Part shown: positions 11,241 to 23,146 of the stretch, piece by piece
Layout: every line of letters starts with the position of its first letter
Numbering within the stretch: the first letter of the stretch is position 1
Assembly: GCA_019096195.1 (NCBI GenBank)
Contig: JAGTXK010000138.1
Location: 186,001 to 250,000, forward strand
Source: Boletus sp. NGJ
Taxonomy: Eukaryota; Basidiomycota; Agaricomycetes; Boletales; Boletaceae
DNA length: 64,000 nucleotides
Reading direction: 5' to 3'
Program-made: the position numbers and the translations under genes
Notes under the pieces: generated by a model
The model's database searches: none
What the model saw: the letters and a program-made list of their open reading frames with translations, nothing else
What the model was told of the DNA's origin: nothing

Positions 11241-12260
11241 ATGTCCGACTGGGGTGCATACACTTTTGCTTATTCTCGGGCTCTGCTCACTACCACCACC
11301 CGCACAGATGACTCGGACGGCGCCGCCGCACACCCCACAGCCATTGTCCCATCACAACCCGTCAAGAGCAGATGGGAGGGCGAAGACGAGGATGAATCCA
11401 CACCCGCTGTAAGCCACCGACCACACCACCTTCGCCGATCAAGACACCACTGACACACCGTCCACCATCGCGTGCACAGAGCGACTGGGAGGAATCCTCG
11501 GATGACGATGAAAGCAAGCCCGTCTCTGCCCCGGTCGCACCACCGAAGAAAAAGGGCACTCTCAAAGCCAAGCTTGCCGAAAAAGAGGCAGCCAAGGCAT
11601 CCCGCGCAGCCCGTGGCGACGACGGTGACGACGACGACGACGACGACGACGAGTACGACGAAGATGCCGTCCTTGATCCGCGCGAAAAGGCGCGTCGGGA
11701 CAAGGAGCGGGAAATCTCGGCCGATCTTGAGAACGCGGCGAGCTTGTTGGGCGCGGCGGGGTTGGGAGGTGAGCGCTGCCGATGCCCCATCGATCGCGTA
11801 CCATTGACGACGAGGCGGTGTGTAGGGTCATCCTCGAAAGAGCTCGATGCGCTCCTTTCAGCCGATCCTCGCACCAAGGAGGATTTCCAAACCTTGTCTG
11901 CCCAGATCATCGAACTCGTTATCAAACGGCATCAGAACAAGCCTCTCTACCAAACATTCGTCGAGTACCATGTCCGACAACTGGCTGAGCCCCTCAGGGA
12001 CGTCGAGGTCCGTAAAGCGGCAAGTGGCCTGACCACGCTAGCAAACGAGAAGCAAAAGGAGCAGCGAGACAAGGCAAGCGGGAAGAAGAAACTAAAGTCT
12101 GCAAACAAGCCGACTTTGGGTGCCACAAAGGTATCCAACAAGTACGTACCCGTTTCCTTCCATCATCTAAGCGAGCCCTGACGAATTCGCTAGATTCGAT
12201 ACGGAGATTTACGAGGAGGCTTTAGATGACTTTGGAAAGGAAGCAGACGACTTCATGTAG
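11241..12260 (+). CDS. HCR1: Translation initiation factor eIF3 subunit j
   Basis: Loosely bound eIF3 subunit that sits in the 40S decoding centre and helps subunit recycling. Start MSDW is followed across an intron by DDSDGAAAHP. The N-terminal half is acidic with SDWEESSDDDESKP and a poly-Asp run coded by GAC repeats (about 11620-11650); then PREKARRDKEREISADLENA, the helical core TKEDFQTLSAQIIELVIKRH and YQTFVEYHVRQLAEPLRDVE, a Lys-rich segment, and the conserved end NKFDTEIYEEALDDFGKEADDFM before the stop at 12258. Four introns. Size of about 260 residues fits the family. Confidence 0.95.
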
Positions 12261-12361
12261 AAATACCTAACACACCATCGCATATTGTATGCTATAGTAC
12301 ATCCTTGAGACGTTCCCTTTTATTTCTTTGATATCGCGAGTAGAAACGCGAGATGTGCATC

Positions 12362-14402
12362 CTAGGACTCGTCTTCTTCGCCCCCGCTGTCACTGTCCTC
12401 GTCATCGCTGACGAGGCCTACCAGACCTGCGCCGCTCTTTTCTTTAAACACCTTTCCAGCCTCCGAAAGCTTCGACGCGAATGCTTTCCGTGCGCCGAGA
12501 TTCGCCCCCACGTCCCAGACCTGGAGTCTCGCTTTTGATCCCGCCGCAGCGATCGTGAGTGGATCATCCGGCGAGAAAACGGTAGAAAACACTTTGCCCT
12601 GTCGTTCGCGTGAGTCGTCGAGCGGACGACAACGCAAATCGCACACGTACAATGTCAAGGTCTCTCGATGCGACCATGCTCACCGACGGCTTGCCTCCTT
12701 CGGTCTGGTCCACGTTCCAGACTTTGACGACTTTGTCTGTGCCGCCTGTTACGAGGCATCCGCGCAGAAGGGGACTCACGTCTAGCGCGGACGTAGCACC
12801 GTCGTGAGCGGAAACCGTGAACCGTGCTGGTGACGCTGCCTTGAGGTCCGTCGGCAACGTCCGTGCATCGAAATTGAGCACGAGACCGTTTTCGAGTGAG
12901 ACCTGCGACCTCCATGAGTGGAGAACATTCGTAGCCCGGAGAACGACTTACATAGAAAGCATGGGGCTCCCAGGGATCCCATCTGAGCGCCTCCACGTCC
13001 GCGCCGAGCACTGCACCCACCCCCGTATCGGGTGCTCTCGAGTCGAATACGCGAACCGTCCGGTCGTAACTACCTGAGAGCAGCACGGTAGGTTCCTTCT
13101 CGTTCCACTGCACAGCCTGCACCTTGTCCTTGTGGACGTTGAAACTCCGTATCGCAACGGCGCTCTCACCACTCCCGTCCGCATCCGCCGTCGGCGCGCG
13201 ACTGAGATCCCACAACTTGACGGTCCGATCTGCAGACGCAGAAGCCAGCATCTGCCTGTGCGTTCGATTCCATGACAGACCGAGCACCGCATCCACGTGA
13301 TGTGCGTCCGACGTCGGTCTCGCCTTTGTCTTTTTGCGTTTCTTCTTCCCGGTGCCAGCTGGGACGGGTACGTGCGCGGCCGTTTTGTCGGGTCGTCCGA
13401 GCACCATGTCAGGGTACATGCTCTCAACCACGTCCAGCGACCATATCTCGATCTCCGGGTCGAGCGTCCCAACGGCCACGTAGTTCCCCCGCTTTGCGGT
13501 ACCGTCGACCGGCACATCCGATGACGTGGACGCAGGTGGAAAGTCGAGCCATTCGAGGCAGAGCGGAAAGTTGGGCAGCATCAAGTCGTGGTGCACGTAG
13601 AGGTTTTCCTGCGTGTCGTCGTAGACGTAGACCTCCAGTTGGGATAATTCGTCCTCGGTTTTGGCGGTGACGAGGAGGTTATCTGTCGGTAAGATTTCCA
13701 GCTCTTGGCGTTCGTCCTCGTCGTCGTCCTCCTCCTATCAACGCTCTAGCGAGTGTTCTGACATTTTCGAGAGTGAATCGACCGACCTCTTTTAGCGTAA
13801 CGTATGGGTCATCCGCATTATCGCGGTAAAACGTCAACCCCTTGATATTTGTGAACGGACCGATCCCTTAAAAAGTGTGAAAAAAACACAGGCGAACAAA
13901 ACCCTTTACGCGCACCTTCCTCGTTGACATCTTCATCATACTCATCGAGATGGTAATCCGCTAAATCATCGGTCTTGGTACTCGATCCGACGGGTGGCTT
14001 TCCCCCATCCCCGTCCACAGCCATCGCATCATCGTCCTCCTCGCTTCCTCAGCAACTCGGTCGATATCTAGGGACACGGAGGCAGTGATGGGACTCACTC
14101 GGTCCATTCGTCCTCGTGGTTATCGTCTGTGCTGTTATCGCCGGGATCGTCGGCTTCGTCCCCCTCGGCGCCCTTGCCCATCTTTTGCGCCGCTTCGTGC
14201 GCGCGTTCGAGTTCCTTGCGTGCATCCTCGAGCTCGATCCGGGCGAGCCCGCTCACACGCTCCAGCTCATTCTCGTCGAGGACGTATTTGCGTGGATGGC
14301 GTGCCGCAACACCTCGTTTGACCCTAGAAAAAAAGGTATTAATCGGGTGGCTCGAGGTTCGAGGTTGGCTTACCATGACACGCTAGAGATCAAATTGCTC
14401 AT
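12362..14402 (-). CDS. PWP1: PWP1 WD40 ribosome-biogenesis protein
   Basis: Nucleolar beta-propeller protein needed for pre-rRNA processing. The true start is MSNLISSVSW at 14402, whose last codon is split by an intron before VKRGVAARHPRKY; this matches the family's conserved N-terminus. Then ELERVSGLARIELEDARKEL, acidic stretches, a linker exon, and at least five WD repeats: GNYVAVGTLDPEIEIWSLD, VLGLSWNRTHRQMLASASA (ending TVKLWDLS), VQAVQWNEKEPTVLLSGSYD, LRWDPWEPHAFYVS, ALDVSPLLRGCLVTGGTD and TVFSPDDPLTIAAAGSKA. The C-terminal tail GLVSDDEDSDSGGEEDES is typical. Convergent with eIF3j, with 101 bases between stops. Confidence 0.95.
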
Positions 14403-14562
14403 CACTCCCCGACTTCAGGACATAGTCCAGCATCCTTTGAATTTTTCGAGCAGCGATCACGTGACATGCGTGTAGTAAACAGACGATACTAGTATACGAA
14501 TACAACTCGAGAACATGATAATTAAACCAATGGGAATAAAGATAACACAGTGGAACCCAGAC

Positions 14563-15921
14563 TTATACCAAGCCTCCGCCTCCCATCCGGACGGTGTCCC
14601 ACATGGCCCTAACTAGTTCGACCCAGAGTTTATGTAGGACGGATCCCCCGCGCGCATCAAATAGTCGCCGCTTCACTTGATCCGCTGTGGATGCTGGAGC
14701 CGGAGCTGCTCGCGCACGCCGCAGTCGGATGATAAAGGACACCACCGGCAAGAGAAGGAAGAGGATTGTCAGCGTGGTGAGGCGATTCATCGTAAAGTAC
14801 CTGCGAAAGGATTCCCTGATCAATGCCAGGGTGCCCGGCGACTGTCCTGTTGTCGCTACAACGGAGTTGTGCAAACCCCGAGCTGCGCTAGCGTGAGAGT
14901 TGGCGCGCGGTGTGGATTGAGGACCTCTCGAGTTTTGACGGGAAGAGGATTTGGTCACCGTCGCGTCCGAGGCTGCAGAGGTCGAAGAACCTGAACGTTG
15001 CCTTTGACTGAGCTTCGAGGATCCGGCAAGAGGAACAGCAGTACGGTTGGATATGGTCGAGAGGGAGGAACTGGAAGAAGAAGCGGATGGTGTTGGCGAA
15101 GGTAAACGAAAGGGGGCGACGGGAGGCGTGCGAGCAGCCTTCCCTTGCCAGGTTTTTTTCAAGGGATGCTTGGAACTCCTACACACTGATCACTATGGGA
15201 GAAACTAGCATGTCAGTCAACTCACCGTCCTTTTGCTTGGTGGCAACTCGACCTCGTAGGTCAAGAATTCCTTTGCATAATCCCACTCCTCCAACCGTGG
15301 CAAGATGTGTAAACAATACAGCTCTAGTATCTTTTCATATGCTTCCCCTGTCGACGAAACGAAGTCGTCCTGCCCGCGGCTGGACAGCCACTCTTCTATT
15401 ATCTGACGACCGACAATCGGACAATTCACTTTCATGCTGGACGCAATATGTGTAATCAAGACTTGGTGTGGAAGAAATGCGGAGGTAGGGGTCCGCAGCG
15501 TTGATGAGGGGGTAAAAAGGGCAAGTGACCGCGCGTGTGACGTGGCTACAAAGGATTGGGGCGATAGCGGTAGCAGGTCGCGCAGTGTCACAGGTAAGGT
15601 GGCACGGTCGGGTGGTGAGGCGTACACGGTAGACTCGAGCGTTATGCGGAGAATGTCCCATTTACGGCGATGAGAGTCATATACATCTGGCATGGGTGTA
15701 ATGGGAGGTTGCAACATTGCGAATGCTGAAGCAACCAAGGAGGTTGTGAGGACGACATCGCGGTAAAGAAATGCCTGGGAAGCCCTGTTATAGAGTGATT
15801 GTAGAGTGGCCTCTGCTGAAGAGGAGGTTGGGAGGGAAGAGTCGAAGCTGGCTTTGAGGGGTAACAAACCCTGCGCGGGCATCGTTGCTTTGGTGGTCGT
15901 TGTTGTGGTCGCCATCGACAT
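14563..15921 (-). CDS. PEX26: PEX26-like peroxin
   Basis: Peroxisomal membrane receptor that recruits the PEX1-PEX6 ATPase for recycling of import receptors. Seen: ATLQSLYNRASQAFLYRDVV near the N-terminus, IASSMKVNCPIVGRQIIEEW, and the stretch KILELYCLHILPRLEEWDYA, which resembles filamentous-fungal PEX26 closely. A Ser-rich linker exon follows, then one strongly hydrophobic segment LTTLTILFLLLPVVSFIIRL with basic residues after it, and about 50 more residues. That is the tail-anchored layout expected for PEX26/PEX15. The start is the ATG of MSMATTTT; a GTG four codons earlier is ignored. One intron near 15215. Assignment rests on one conserved block plus architecture. Confidence 0.68.
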
Positions 15922-17022
15922 TGGCCTCAGCACTTGATTGTGTGCGGAAGGGGCTGGCCCATGGCGTGTGCCGGGTACCCTTTGCGGATCCGAAGTCCGA
16001 TTAATTGCAGCCGCGGGACCATACGATTCCTACGTTAAAAAGCTCAAGGTCGAGTCGCTTTGTTCAACGTTTCTTTGGGCATCACATCTGGACATCAAGC
16101 ATATCGATTGCGGCAACGTATGTAGAACCCCCACTTGGCCAGAATCACCTCTTCTAGTAGCCTTCCAAGTTCATGGGCACCAGCGTAAGCGGTACCTCCG
16201 TTTCAAAGGACAAACTAGTCAAAACGACATGTTCCGAGCAAAGTGGAAAGCTCCGAGTGCAAGTGCACCCAGCGTCGCTCTGGAGGACGGGAACGCGGAC
16301 AAGGATGCGGAAGAGCTTCACCAAGCCCGAACTTTTGTGTCCTCGAAATTGTTCAATGCTGAGAAATTTCTTGCGCTGCCGTTTATATGTCCTCCTGTAC
16401 AGTCTTTGTCAGCAACTCTCACGCTCACCGGCTACTACAAAGGAATGGCGTCCTACGGTTACCACTATTTCAAGATAAACAGTGTAGACATTTGGCACCA
16501 GGAGAGTCAGTAGTTGGGTGGCCTGAGCTGATTGGTTTGGCGTGTCACCAACCTGTACCGGCCTGATGCATCTCGTCCGACGCCGGATATCATGACCACG
16601 CGTCAGTCGCAGTCTTTCATTTTAGGTTACGGAAAACATGCGTTTTTTCATCCCTCCTTTCATTCACAACAACTTCGGTCGCGAGTGACCTACATGTTAT
16701 AGGCGCTCAGACATTCGCTTTTCGGTGTCCTCGAACTGATCTGGCGCTCTTCCTGGACAAAGACAGCTGTTGGTGCTATACGGCCGATGGAAGCCGTGCG
16801 CGGCAACTCCTTTGAGATTCTAGCGTCGGATGGATTCCATGATTTTGTGGACGTGGTAAAACGCTGAGCGTGTTGAGCGGGCCAATCGGAGTGGGTTTAC
16901 TTTTATGGGATATCGCAGACATCTTGTTGACCGTGTAACATGGCCAATCTGACGCTTTGACGAGGTTTGTGGTATAAATGCAGTCAATTTCCTCTTCCAA
17001 GTAAGACCACCAACCTTGCACC
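15922..17022. other. Stretch with only a doubtful reading frame
   Basis: An uninterrupted 191-codon frame on the plus strand (15938-16513) starts 17 bases from the PEX26 start codon and carries segments such as TLTGYYKGMASYGYHYFKI. I recognise no domain. It may be one exon of a small unknown gene or chance. From 16514 to 17022 I see nothing beyond ordinary non-coding sequence that should hold the promoter of the next gene. Confidence 0.3.
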
Positions 17023-17979
17023 ATGGACCATTCAACCTTACATCCCTACCCCTTGCCGTTCCCGAGCGAGGTCCAGCGCACGCAGATATCCTCGTACTCG
17101 TCCCTTGCGAACGCGCTCGGCACAGATCCTGCACACGCGAATCGACACAGACGGAGGTCCCTTCTGACAAAAAGTGATGTGGTGACCAAGACTCAAGCCA
17201 TCTACTCAAACAGACCTCCCGTCAGTAACCCCTCGTATCCATATCCACCACGAAACGCCTTAAATCCTGGTACATTCCATGCGAGAACACCGTTGTCGGT
17301 GTCCAGCGGAAGGTGCCCAAGCAACGCGAGCATCGTATGGGGCGACCACGGCGACCAGAAGGATCTACCCAGGTACAATCGCCTGCCACAGCCCCTTTTC
17401 GTGGAACCGGACAAACTCCATGGGTACCAAGCTGGACCTGAGTTTCCTGCGATCCACTTCCTGCGCAGGGACGAAAAAGAGCCTTATTCTATCTGGGATC
17501 TGTTGACCATGGATACTATGCCAGACTTAGTGGCCGGAAATTTGCCCATACTCGTCCAAAGCCCTGATCGTTGGATTAAAATCAAGTTGATTGTATGCCC
17601 CTCATCTCTTTTGAACCACGAGGTACTCACCACGCATTTCAAACAGTGGCCAGGCTATTCGCGCTATCCATTTGAGAAACGAATATCTCTCAAACGAGGC
17701 GCCTCTTTGACGACAACCTTGTTACTAATGGCACTCGCGCGTCACATAAACGAATTCGTGAGATGGCTTCAGGTATGTTGCCCGCCCTGAAAGAGCTATT
17801 CCCGTTTGCTTATTTATTCGTAGAACGAGGGTGCCGTTGTCGAACCTGGTCAAGAACACTGGGCAGTCACCGGAGTGCAAGAGGGTGATCCAGCGATGTG
17901 GCAAAATTGTGTCATCGCTTCTCTGCAACACCGAACGGGCAGTATCTGGCAACCGGAGATTTATCATCCGAGAAGATGA
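17023..17979 (+). CDS. Hypothetical protein, two exons
   Basis: About 300 residues, not recognised. The first exon has a Pro/Tyr/Arg-rich, disordered-looking N-terminal 110 residues, then a compact part with YSIWDLLTMDTMPDLVAGN, WIKIKLIVCPSS and RGASLTTTLLLMALARHINE. A 51-base intron with GTATGT...TAG ends joins FVRWLQ to NEGAVVEPGQEHWAVTGV, and the frame then ends with IWQPEIYHPRR-stop at 17977. The clean intron and the continued, biased amino-acid use in exon 2 are the reasons to call a gene. The layout (disordered start, small C-terminal domain) is common among agaricomycete-only families; no function is offered. Confidence 0.6.
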
Positions 17980-18203
17980 TGGCCACGTCTCAGCTAGTTG
18001 GTAGGTGAAACGTAGCTTAATCATGATTTGTTGTAAAGCAAGCCTGGAGCCTGGACAATGTGTATGCATCTGCCTGTTGAAATGGAAAGCCTCGATGGCA
18101 TACTCTTCTCCTCTGCGCATTGCACACTGTAGTGAGCGGCTAAGCGTATATCACCGGGCTAAGAAGCGACAGACGAAGAAGTTGAAAATCCAAATACTTG
18201 GAG

Positions 18204-18938
18204 TTATATCTCTGTGATACCAGTTGAAGAGGATTCGCGCTCGATGGACACCTCTGTCGCGAGTCGCGAAATCTCAGAGAATGCTGCTTTGAGGGAATCC
18301 AAGTCCACATCGAGGCTCTCGGCGCGGTTTTTCATCTGTTATAGGCACGTTGGGACTGGATTCGGAGGAAGGGAGAACGTGGTTCTGCGTACCGCTGCGA
18401 TGGTGTCACTTGCCGCAATGAGTTCGTGATGATGACCATACACGAGAGCCTGTCGCTCGCTATCTAGTTGCCGTATTTCTTCTCGCAGTCTCAGTATCTC
18501 ACCGCCGTACCAAGGAGGAAGCCCACCTGCAAGAAGCTCATTCTCACGCTTAAGCAGGGTAGGGAGAGAAGAGGTTGTGATCAGCTGATCGTAGTACGTC
18601 TTGGCATCAAAAGCAGGCGAGTCTGACACGACAATGTCAACACCAATCGGAGTAGGGTGACGTGTAGACATGCCCATGTTCATTGGATCATTGCTCTTTC
18701 CGGGAATCGGTGGTGGTGGTCCCACCACGAGACCATAGTGTTTCCTCAACAGGTCCATCGCGCGTGTCTTGGTTGCTGATCCAGGAGGTGTGAGCGTCCC
18801 TTGGGAGGTTGACTGACGAAGTCCAGAATTTGGACGATGCGGAAAAGAGGGTGGAGGGCTCATCGAGCGGAGCGGTGAGGACGCTGCCCGCTGTGTGGAC
18901 TGCCTTCGCTGCTTGGTCGGCGAGGTCGGTAGGGACAT
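18204..18938 (-). CDS. VPS51: Vps51-like subunit of tethering complexes
   Basis: Shared subunit of the GARP and EARP complexes that tether endosome-derived vesicles at the Golgi. Seen: a Ser/Pro/Arg-rich N-terminus, then the family's N-terminal signature: AMDLLRKHYGL, FDAKTYYDQLITTSSL, TLLKRENELL, and after a 47-base intron EIRQLDSERQALVYGHHHELIAASDTIAA. A second intron leads to MKNRAESLDVDLDSLKAAFSE and a stop at 18204. The product is short, about 210 residues, and covers only the N-terminal coiled region; whether more lies beyond an unseen intron is open. Divergent from the next gene. Confidence 0.85.
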
Positions 18939-19063
18939 TTTGGCAAGAAATGACCGACGATGGCACGGGGTCCGATTGGGTTTACGTCGCGATCACGTGT
19001 CCTGACGCGATACCCTTGCGGCGCACACGCTTACTCTGCGACCACATTCACCTTCAACTTTAC

Positions 19064-21081
19064 ATGGCTGTCGGCGTTGACGACTGGCTGGTTGCTGACA
19101 GCGAGGGCGAGGATGTATTCACCCAATTACCGCCAGTAAATGGCTCCGAAGCGTCAGCAGCAACCCGCTCTGCCGTCGCGGGTAATTTGGCCTCGCCTGA
19201 CGGTAAGCTTCATCATCGTACCGATGTTCACTACCTGGTAACAGCTGTCTACCATAGTATCAGTAATTCAGACGGCTAAATTCTCTGTGGATCAACTACA
19301 TACTCCTCAACGAGGTCGCCGATCTCCGTTAACGTTGGCAGACGGGTCCCTCTTCACCCCACCCTCGGGCGGGATGAACTCCACCATCGATAACTTCACG
19401 AACGCACTTTCGACATCTGGCGCACCATCAGCAGCTCCCCCCAGGCCACGGCCAAGGCCCCGAGTAGTGATGAAGAAAGCCGCACCTCCCCACCACAATG
19501 CCGACGCAGCGAGCACATCATTCTCTCATATCAGCGACCCTCCTATCTCAACAGCGGGGAAAACTAATGACAGCATTCATCCTGCAACAGCTACGTCGGT
19601 CGGTCTTTCTGAGGTGGCCGCCGACGCATACTCCTCATTTGGCATCGCGGAGCGTGCCAAGATGCGTTCAAGGAAGTCACAGACGGCTAAAAAACCCATA
19701 CAGCCCCCATATCAGATGAATGAGATTATTGAACTGACATCGGACGAGGATGAGCTAGCTTTGAAGCCCACGAAGCGCCAGAAGAAACAAGAAAACTCAG
19801 TGCCAAAGCCCAATGTTCAAACAAAGCCACGGCCAAAACCTACCCTGAAAGTCAAACCAGCAACTGCGTTGCCAAGCGGCTCGCCATCGAATCGAACTAT
19901 GATGGGCCCTCAAGCACCACCCGCACAGCGCGCATCCCCCTCTCAGCCGCCTGCGTCAACATTACCTACCATCCCGCCGTCAACGCCACCGCAGGCTCGC
20001 GAGCTTACGCCCCTTTCCTCCCCCCCGGTATTTACCCGGAAACGCAAGAGGATCCGTCCTTCATTTCCTGACGATGACGACGAAATGGGTATCATTGGTG
20101 GTAGCCATAACGGAGTTTCTCCATTGTTCGTGCAGCCTCCTCTCTTCTTCGCTCCTTCGTCATCGTCAGTGCCCACGGATTCTGGAATTGATATTCCTCC
20201 TGTCGAACCACTCAGTGTTCGAGGTAAGAAGAAACAGATCGCGTCCAGTAAAAAGGGACCCCAAACAAAGACGCAGAATAAAGGCAAGAAGGGCAAAGGC
20301 AAGAAAGTGGAGATAAGCAATGCCATTGATGAAGTGGTTGAAGCGTCTGCAAGGATAGCGCAAGAGCCTCCTACCCCAGCTACGGAACACACCTCAACCT
20401 TTACAAACGAATGCCACTCTCCAGTGGTTGAAAACTCCACCGTGACGAAGAAAGCCGCAGGAAAGCAGACTGCAACGAAGAAGGGAAAAGCTAGAGTGAT
20501 TCATTCCAGCGACCATGAAAACGAATCGGTTCTCCCGTCCAAGTCTAATACGGCTTGTACGCCACTTGCAAGTGAAGGAGATGGTCAAAGAAACAAAAGC
20601 AAGGTACATGGGCTGCCTTTTCTACGCCACTTTACTCATACGTATGATCCAGAATAACTTGCGACCAGACGATCCTAGCCCCCCCAAACGAGATCCGCCA
20701 CTCGGACACACGTCAACCCCTGGTCTTCAACTTCGCGGTCCTTCAATCAAACCCAAGTTGACCCCCATGTCTGAGCTTATTCGGCGCGTGAACTCGCAAC
20801 CAAGTTCACCTTTTCCTAATGCGTCCCGAACATACACACCTCTTCTTAAATCTTCCCGAACAATGCTCTCGCGGATTGCCCCGCTTCATCCAAATCGTCG
20901 GACTCCCCCGCCCCCGATGCCCCGCCCACCACCTCCAAAGAAGAGCAAGAAACAGCTCGAAATGGAAGAGAGGATCGAAGAGGAGTTGTCGGAGACAGTC
21001 GATGGGTGGTCTTGCCTTACAGATGAAGAGAGGAAGGCTCTAAGAAAGGCCCGGATTGATGCCGAACTGGGTTATGAATAG
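19064..21081 (+). CDS. Hypothetical nuclear protein with a SUMO-interacting motif
   Basis: About 650 residues in three exons, not recognised. Chosen start MAVGVDDWLVADSEGED is in frame with an exon ending LASPD; the acceptor at TATCAG|TAATTCAG restores the frame into IQTAKFSVDQLHTPQRGR. The long middle exon is rich in Pro, Ser, Lys and Arg, with many basic clusters and the sequence MNEIIELTSDEDE (near 19720-19755), a textbook SUMO-interacting motif: hydrophobic core followed by Ser and acids. A 54-base intron near 20605 joins KSK to NNLRPDD. The end GWSCLTDEERKALRKARIDA is predicted helical and looks like the only folded, conserved piece. This build suggests a SUMO-regulated chromatin or DNA-repair scaffold; that is inference only. 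Confidence 0.7.
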
Positions 21082-21362
21082 TCAAGGCTGTGACGATCGT
21101 CTTTCACCCGTTGTAGGGCTCGCACATATTCTGGACGCTGTTGAGGTTAGCTTGCATTGTTCAACTCAGATGTATGTAATAACTTTCATTCGTAATAGTG
21201 CCAATGTTTCGCAAGTTACTCAATAACTCTGATCCAGGACTGATTCGTGACTATCCATATCGATTGTGTTGCAGTATCATAACGTGTAACATATATACAG
21301 GCGGAATGACCTGTGCATGTCATTCATTGGCGATGCTCGCTCCTGCGCTCAATTCGCTACCT

Positions 21363-22052
21363 TCAACGAGCATTAGAGATAAGTCTCAGGATTCTGCTCT
21401 TGCACTCCTTTACCCTCGGGTCGTCGAGCTCCTCAAACTTCGGTACAGCTTCCATCAACCCCGCATCCGGAAATACCTCCCGGGCCACTACTCCCTCGGC
21501 CGTAGCCGCACAAATGCTCTTCCACTCAGAACCTCTTAAATCCCTTTCCCCAATCTGCATTACCACCACTCCCACCTTCAATTTCCTGTCGCAAAAATCG
21601 GCATAAATCTTGTTATAGATCTTCCAGTTCTCCTTGACCCTGATCTTCTTCGCGTCGATACAGAGCAGAACGAGATCGATCCTGGGATCACTGCCTCGTA
21701 AAAGTTTCTTCGACTCACGGTCGGCATCAGGGGCGATCCTGGCTAATCTGAGAATGCGAGTGGATAACGCAGTCTGCTCCGACGCCTCATTGAGCCCCCT
21801 CGTGTCCCAGATACAATATCTGGTACCCCCTTCTACCACCTCGTATTGGGTGGCTCGGGTGGTGCATGGTCTAACGTTGTTGTTCACTTCAGCCTTTTCC
21901 TCCCCCAGGAGCACGTTCACCAGAGTGCTCTTTCCGACCCCGGTTATGCCGACGAGGGCAACGTGGATGGTGGGTTGTTTCGATTTCTTTGCACAAAGGT
22001 TCAAAGCGTCGATAAAATGCCAAGGGCGAATATAGAACTGACTGACCGACAT
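21363..22052 (-). CDS. P-loop GTPase, array member A
   Basis: Small AIG1/GIMAP-like or TRAFAC-type GTPase of about 215 residues. Exon 1 is just ATG TCG, joined by a 57-base intron to KSKQPTIHVALVG. Seen: Walker A GITGVGKST, a switch-like NNVRPCTTR, the G3 motif WDTRGLNEA, then PDADRESKKLLRGSDPRIDL, KIYADFCDRKLKVGVVVMQI in the place of the G4 strand, and a short C-terminal end. The usual G4 T/NKxD is not clear (VMQIGERD). No membrane segment or other domain. First of four same-strand relatives, closest to the copy at 23651-24320. Function unknown. Confidence 0.82.
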   Translation of the reverse strand: MSVSQFYIRPWHFIDALNLCAKKSKQPTIHVALVGITGVGKSTLVNVLLGEEKAEVNNNVRPCTTRATQYEVVEGGTRYCIWDTRGLNEASEQTALSTRILRLARIAPDADRESKKLLRGSDPRIDLVLLCIDAKKIRVKENWKIYNKIYADFCDRKLKVGVVVMQIGERDLRGSEWKSICAATAEGVVAREVFPDAGLMEAVPKFEELDDPRVKECKSRILRLISNAR

Positions 22053-22438
22053 CTTCCAACTTTGACAGGCGTGGCCGTTCGCCAACGAAGTACGTGAGTG
22101 ATGGTGTAATGTGTAACTGAGATTGCTTGATACTTGGGTCTACTGGCGTGAAACCCTATATATCTTGGCATGCCAGCATGCGGATTCCAGCAGGCTGTGC
22201 CACGCTCCGCCGCAACTGGGTATCAACCATCGATATCAATGCCACCACCATCTGGAACAGGTTTCGCTTGTGACTCTGGACTTTCAACGGCTCGAAGATC
22301 GTACGTCGCGGACGTTGTAACTAGTGCATACAGTATATATTCCTATTATTAGTGCATATAGTCGCGTACTTGTGAGAGAGATCTAAAATCGAAGTACCGA
22401 AAAGGCCAGTGTGTTCCCGAACGACTTTTGTTAGACAG
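22053..22438. promoter_or_regulatory. Upstream region of GTPase gene A
   Basis: Reads on the minus strand as the promoter of member A. It holds a TATA-like ATATATAG (22156-22163), about 105 bases before the start codon, and just upstream of it the perfect 10-bp palindrome TGGCATGCCA (22166-22175) followed by a second GCATGC. No coding similarity seen. Confidence 0.4.
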
Positions 22439-23146
22439 TCACGTCCTACCAGCAAGCCGAAAAACGAGGTCCTTGAGAGCCAGAGAGTCTTCCATGTATT
22501 CTGGGGAAGATGTATCTCGATATTTTCGCACCATCAACAGGAGATCATTGGCGCTGTTGAGTCCAATCCCCAAACCCAACCTTCCGAGCTGATCCCTGCA
22601 CCTCTTTTCCCACTCCCTTGCAAAGCCCGGGGTCATCTGGGTGATCACGACCACCGGTTTGACCCTCCTGTTGCAGTACTCGACATAAACTTTGCGAAAA
22701 TGTTCCCAGTGGATCGGAACATCTATCTTCGAGGCGTGAATGCACCACATAAGGATGAGGCTGGAAGTAGATCGCGATTGCTCCCCATCGTTTAGATCAC
22801 TGACGCGCTTTCGACAGACGTCTCTGAGATCGCGTTCAGGCTGGCGTTTGGAGAGCAGCCCAAAACCTTGCTGACGAAGCCAATTGGCGGCCGTGTCCAT
22901 GAGATTCGGGTGGTCCACCGCTTCATCGAGCCCTCGTGTATCCCAGAGGCTGCATCGCAAGGTTGTTCCGTCGGATTCCAGCGGTGCTGTGTGCACGGTA
23001 GTCTCTATGGGGCATGGTCTAACGTCGTTTGATACTCTGGCTGCTCTTGTTGAGCCGTGGGTAGCACCAATGATCATGTTGATCAGGGTGCTCCTTCCGA
23101 CGCCAGTTTGACCAGCCAAGAGAATGTTGCATCCCCCGTTACCCAT
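22439..23146 (-). CDS. P-loop GTPase, array member B
   Basis: About 235 residues. Start MGNGGCNILLAG, Walker A GQTGVGRST, LINMIIG, SNDVRPCPIET, G3 LWDTRGLDEA, then a longer helical insert than in A, WCIHASKIDVPIHWEHFRKV, YVEYCNRRVKPVVVITQM (G4 strand), and TSSPEYMEDSLALKDLVF near the end. The second residue after the P-loop Gly-Val-Gly is Arg instead of Lys; a P-loop lysine is normally required for phosphate binding, so nucleotide hydrolysis may be weak or absent. A stretch near 22750-22790 could be a retained small intron relative to the B' copy. Function unknown. Confidence 0.78.
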   Translation of the reverse strand: MGNGGCNILLAGQTGVGRSTLINMIIGATHGSTRAARVSNDVRPCPIETTVHTAPLESDGTTLRCSLWDTRGLDEAVDHPNLMDTAANWLRQQGFGLLSKRQPERDLRDVCRKRVSDLNDGEQSRSTSSLILMWCIHASKIDVPIHWEHFRKVYVEYCNRRVKPVVVITQMTPGFAREWEKRCRDQLGRLGLGIGLNSANDLLLMVRKYRDTSSPEYMEDSLALKDLVFRLAGRT

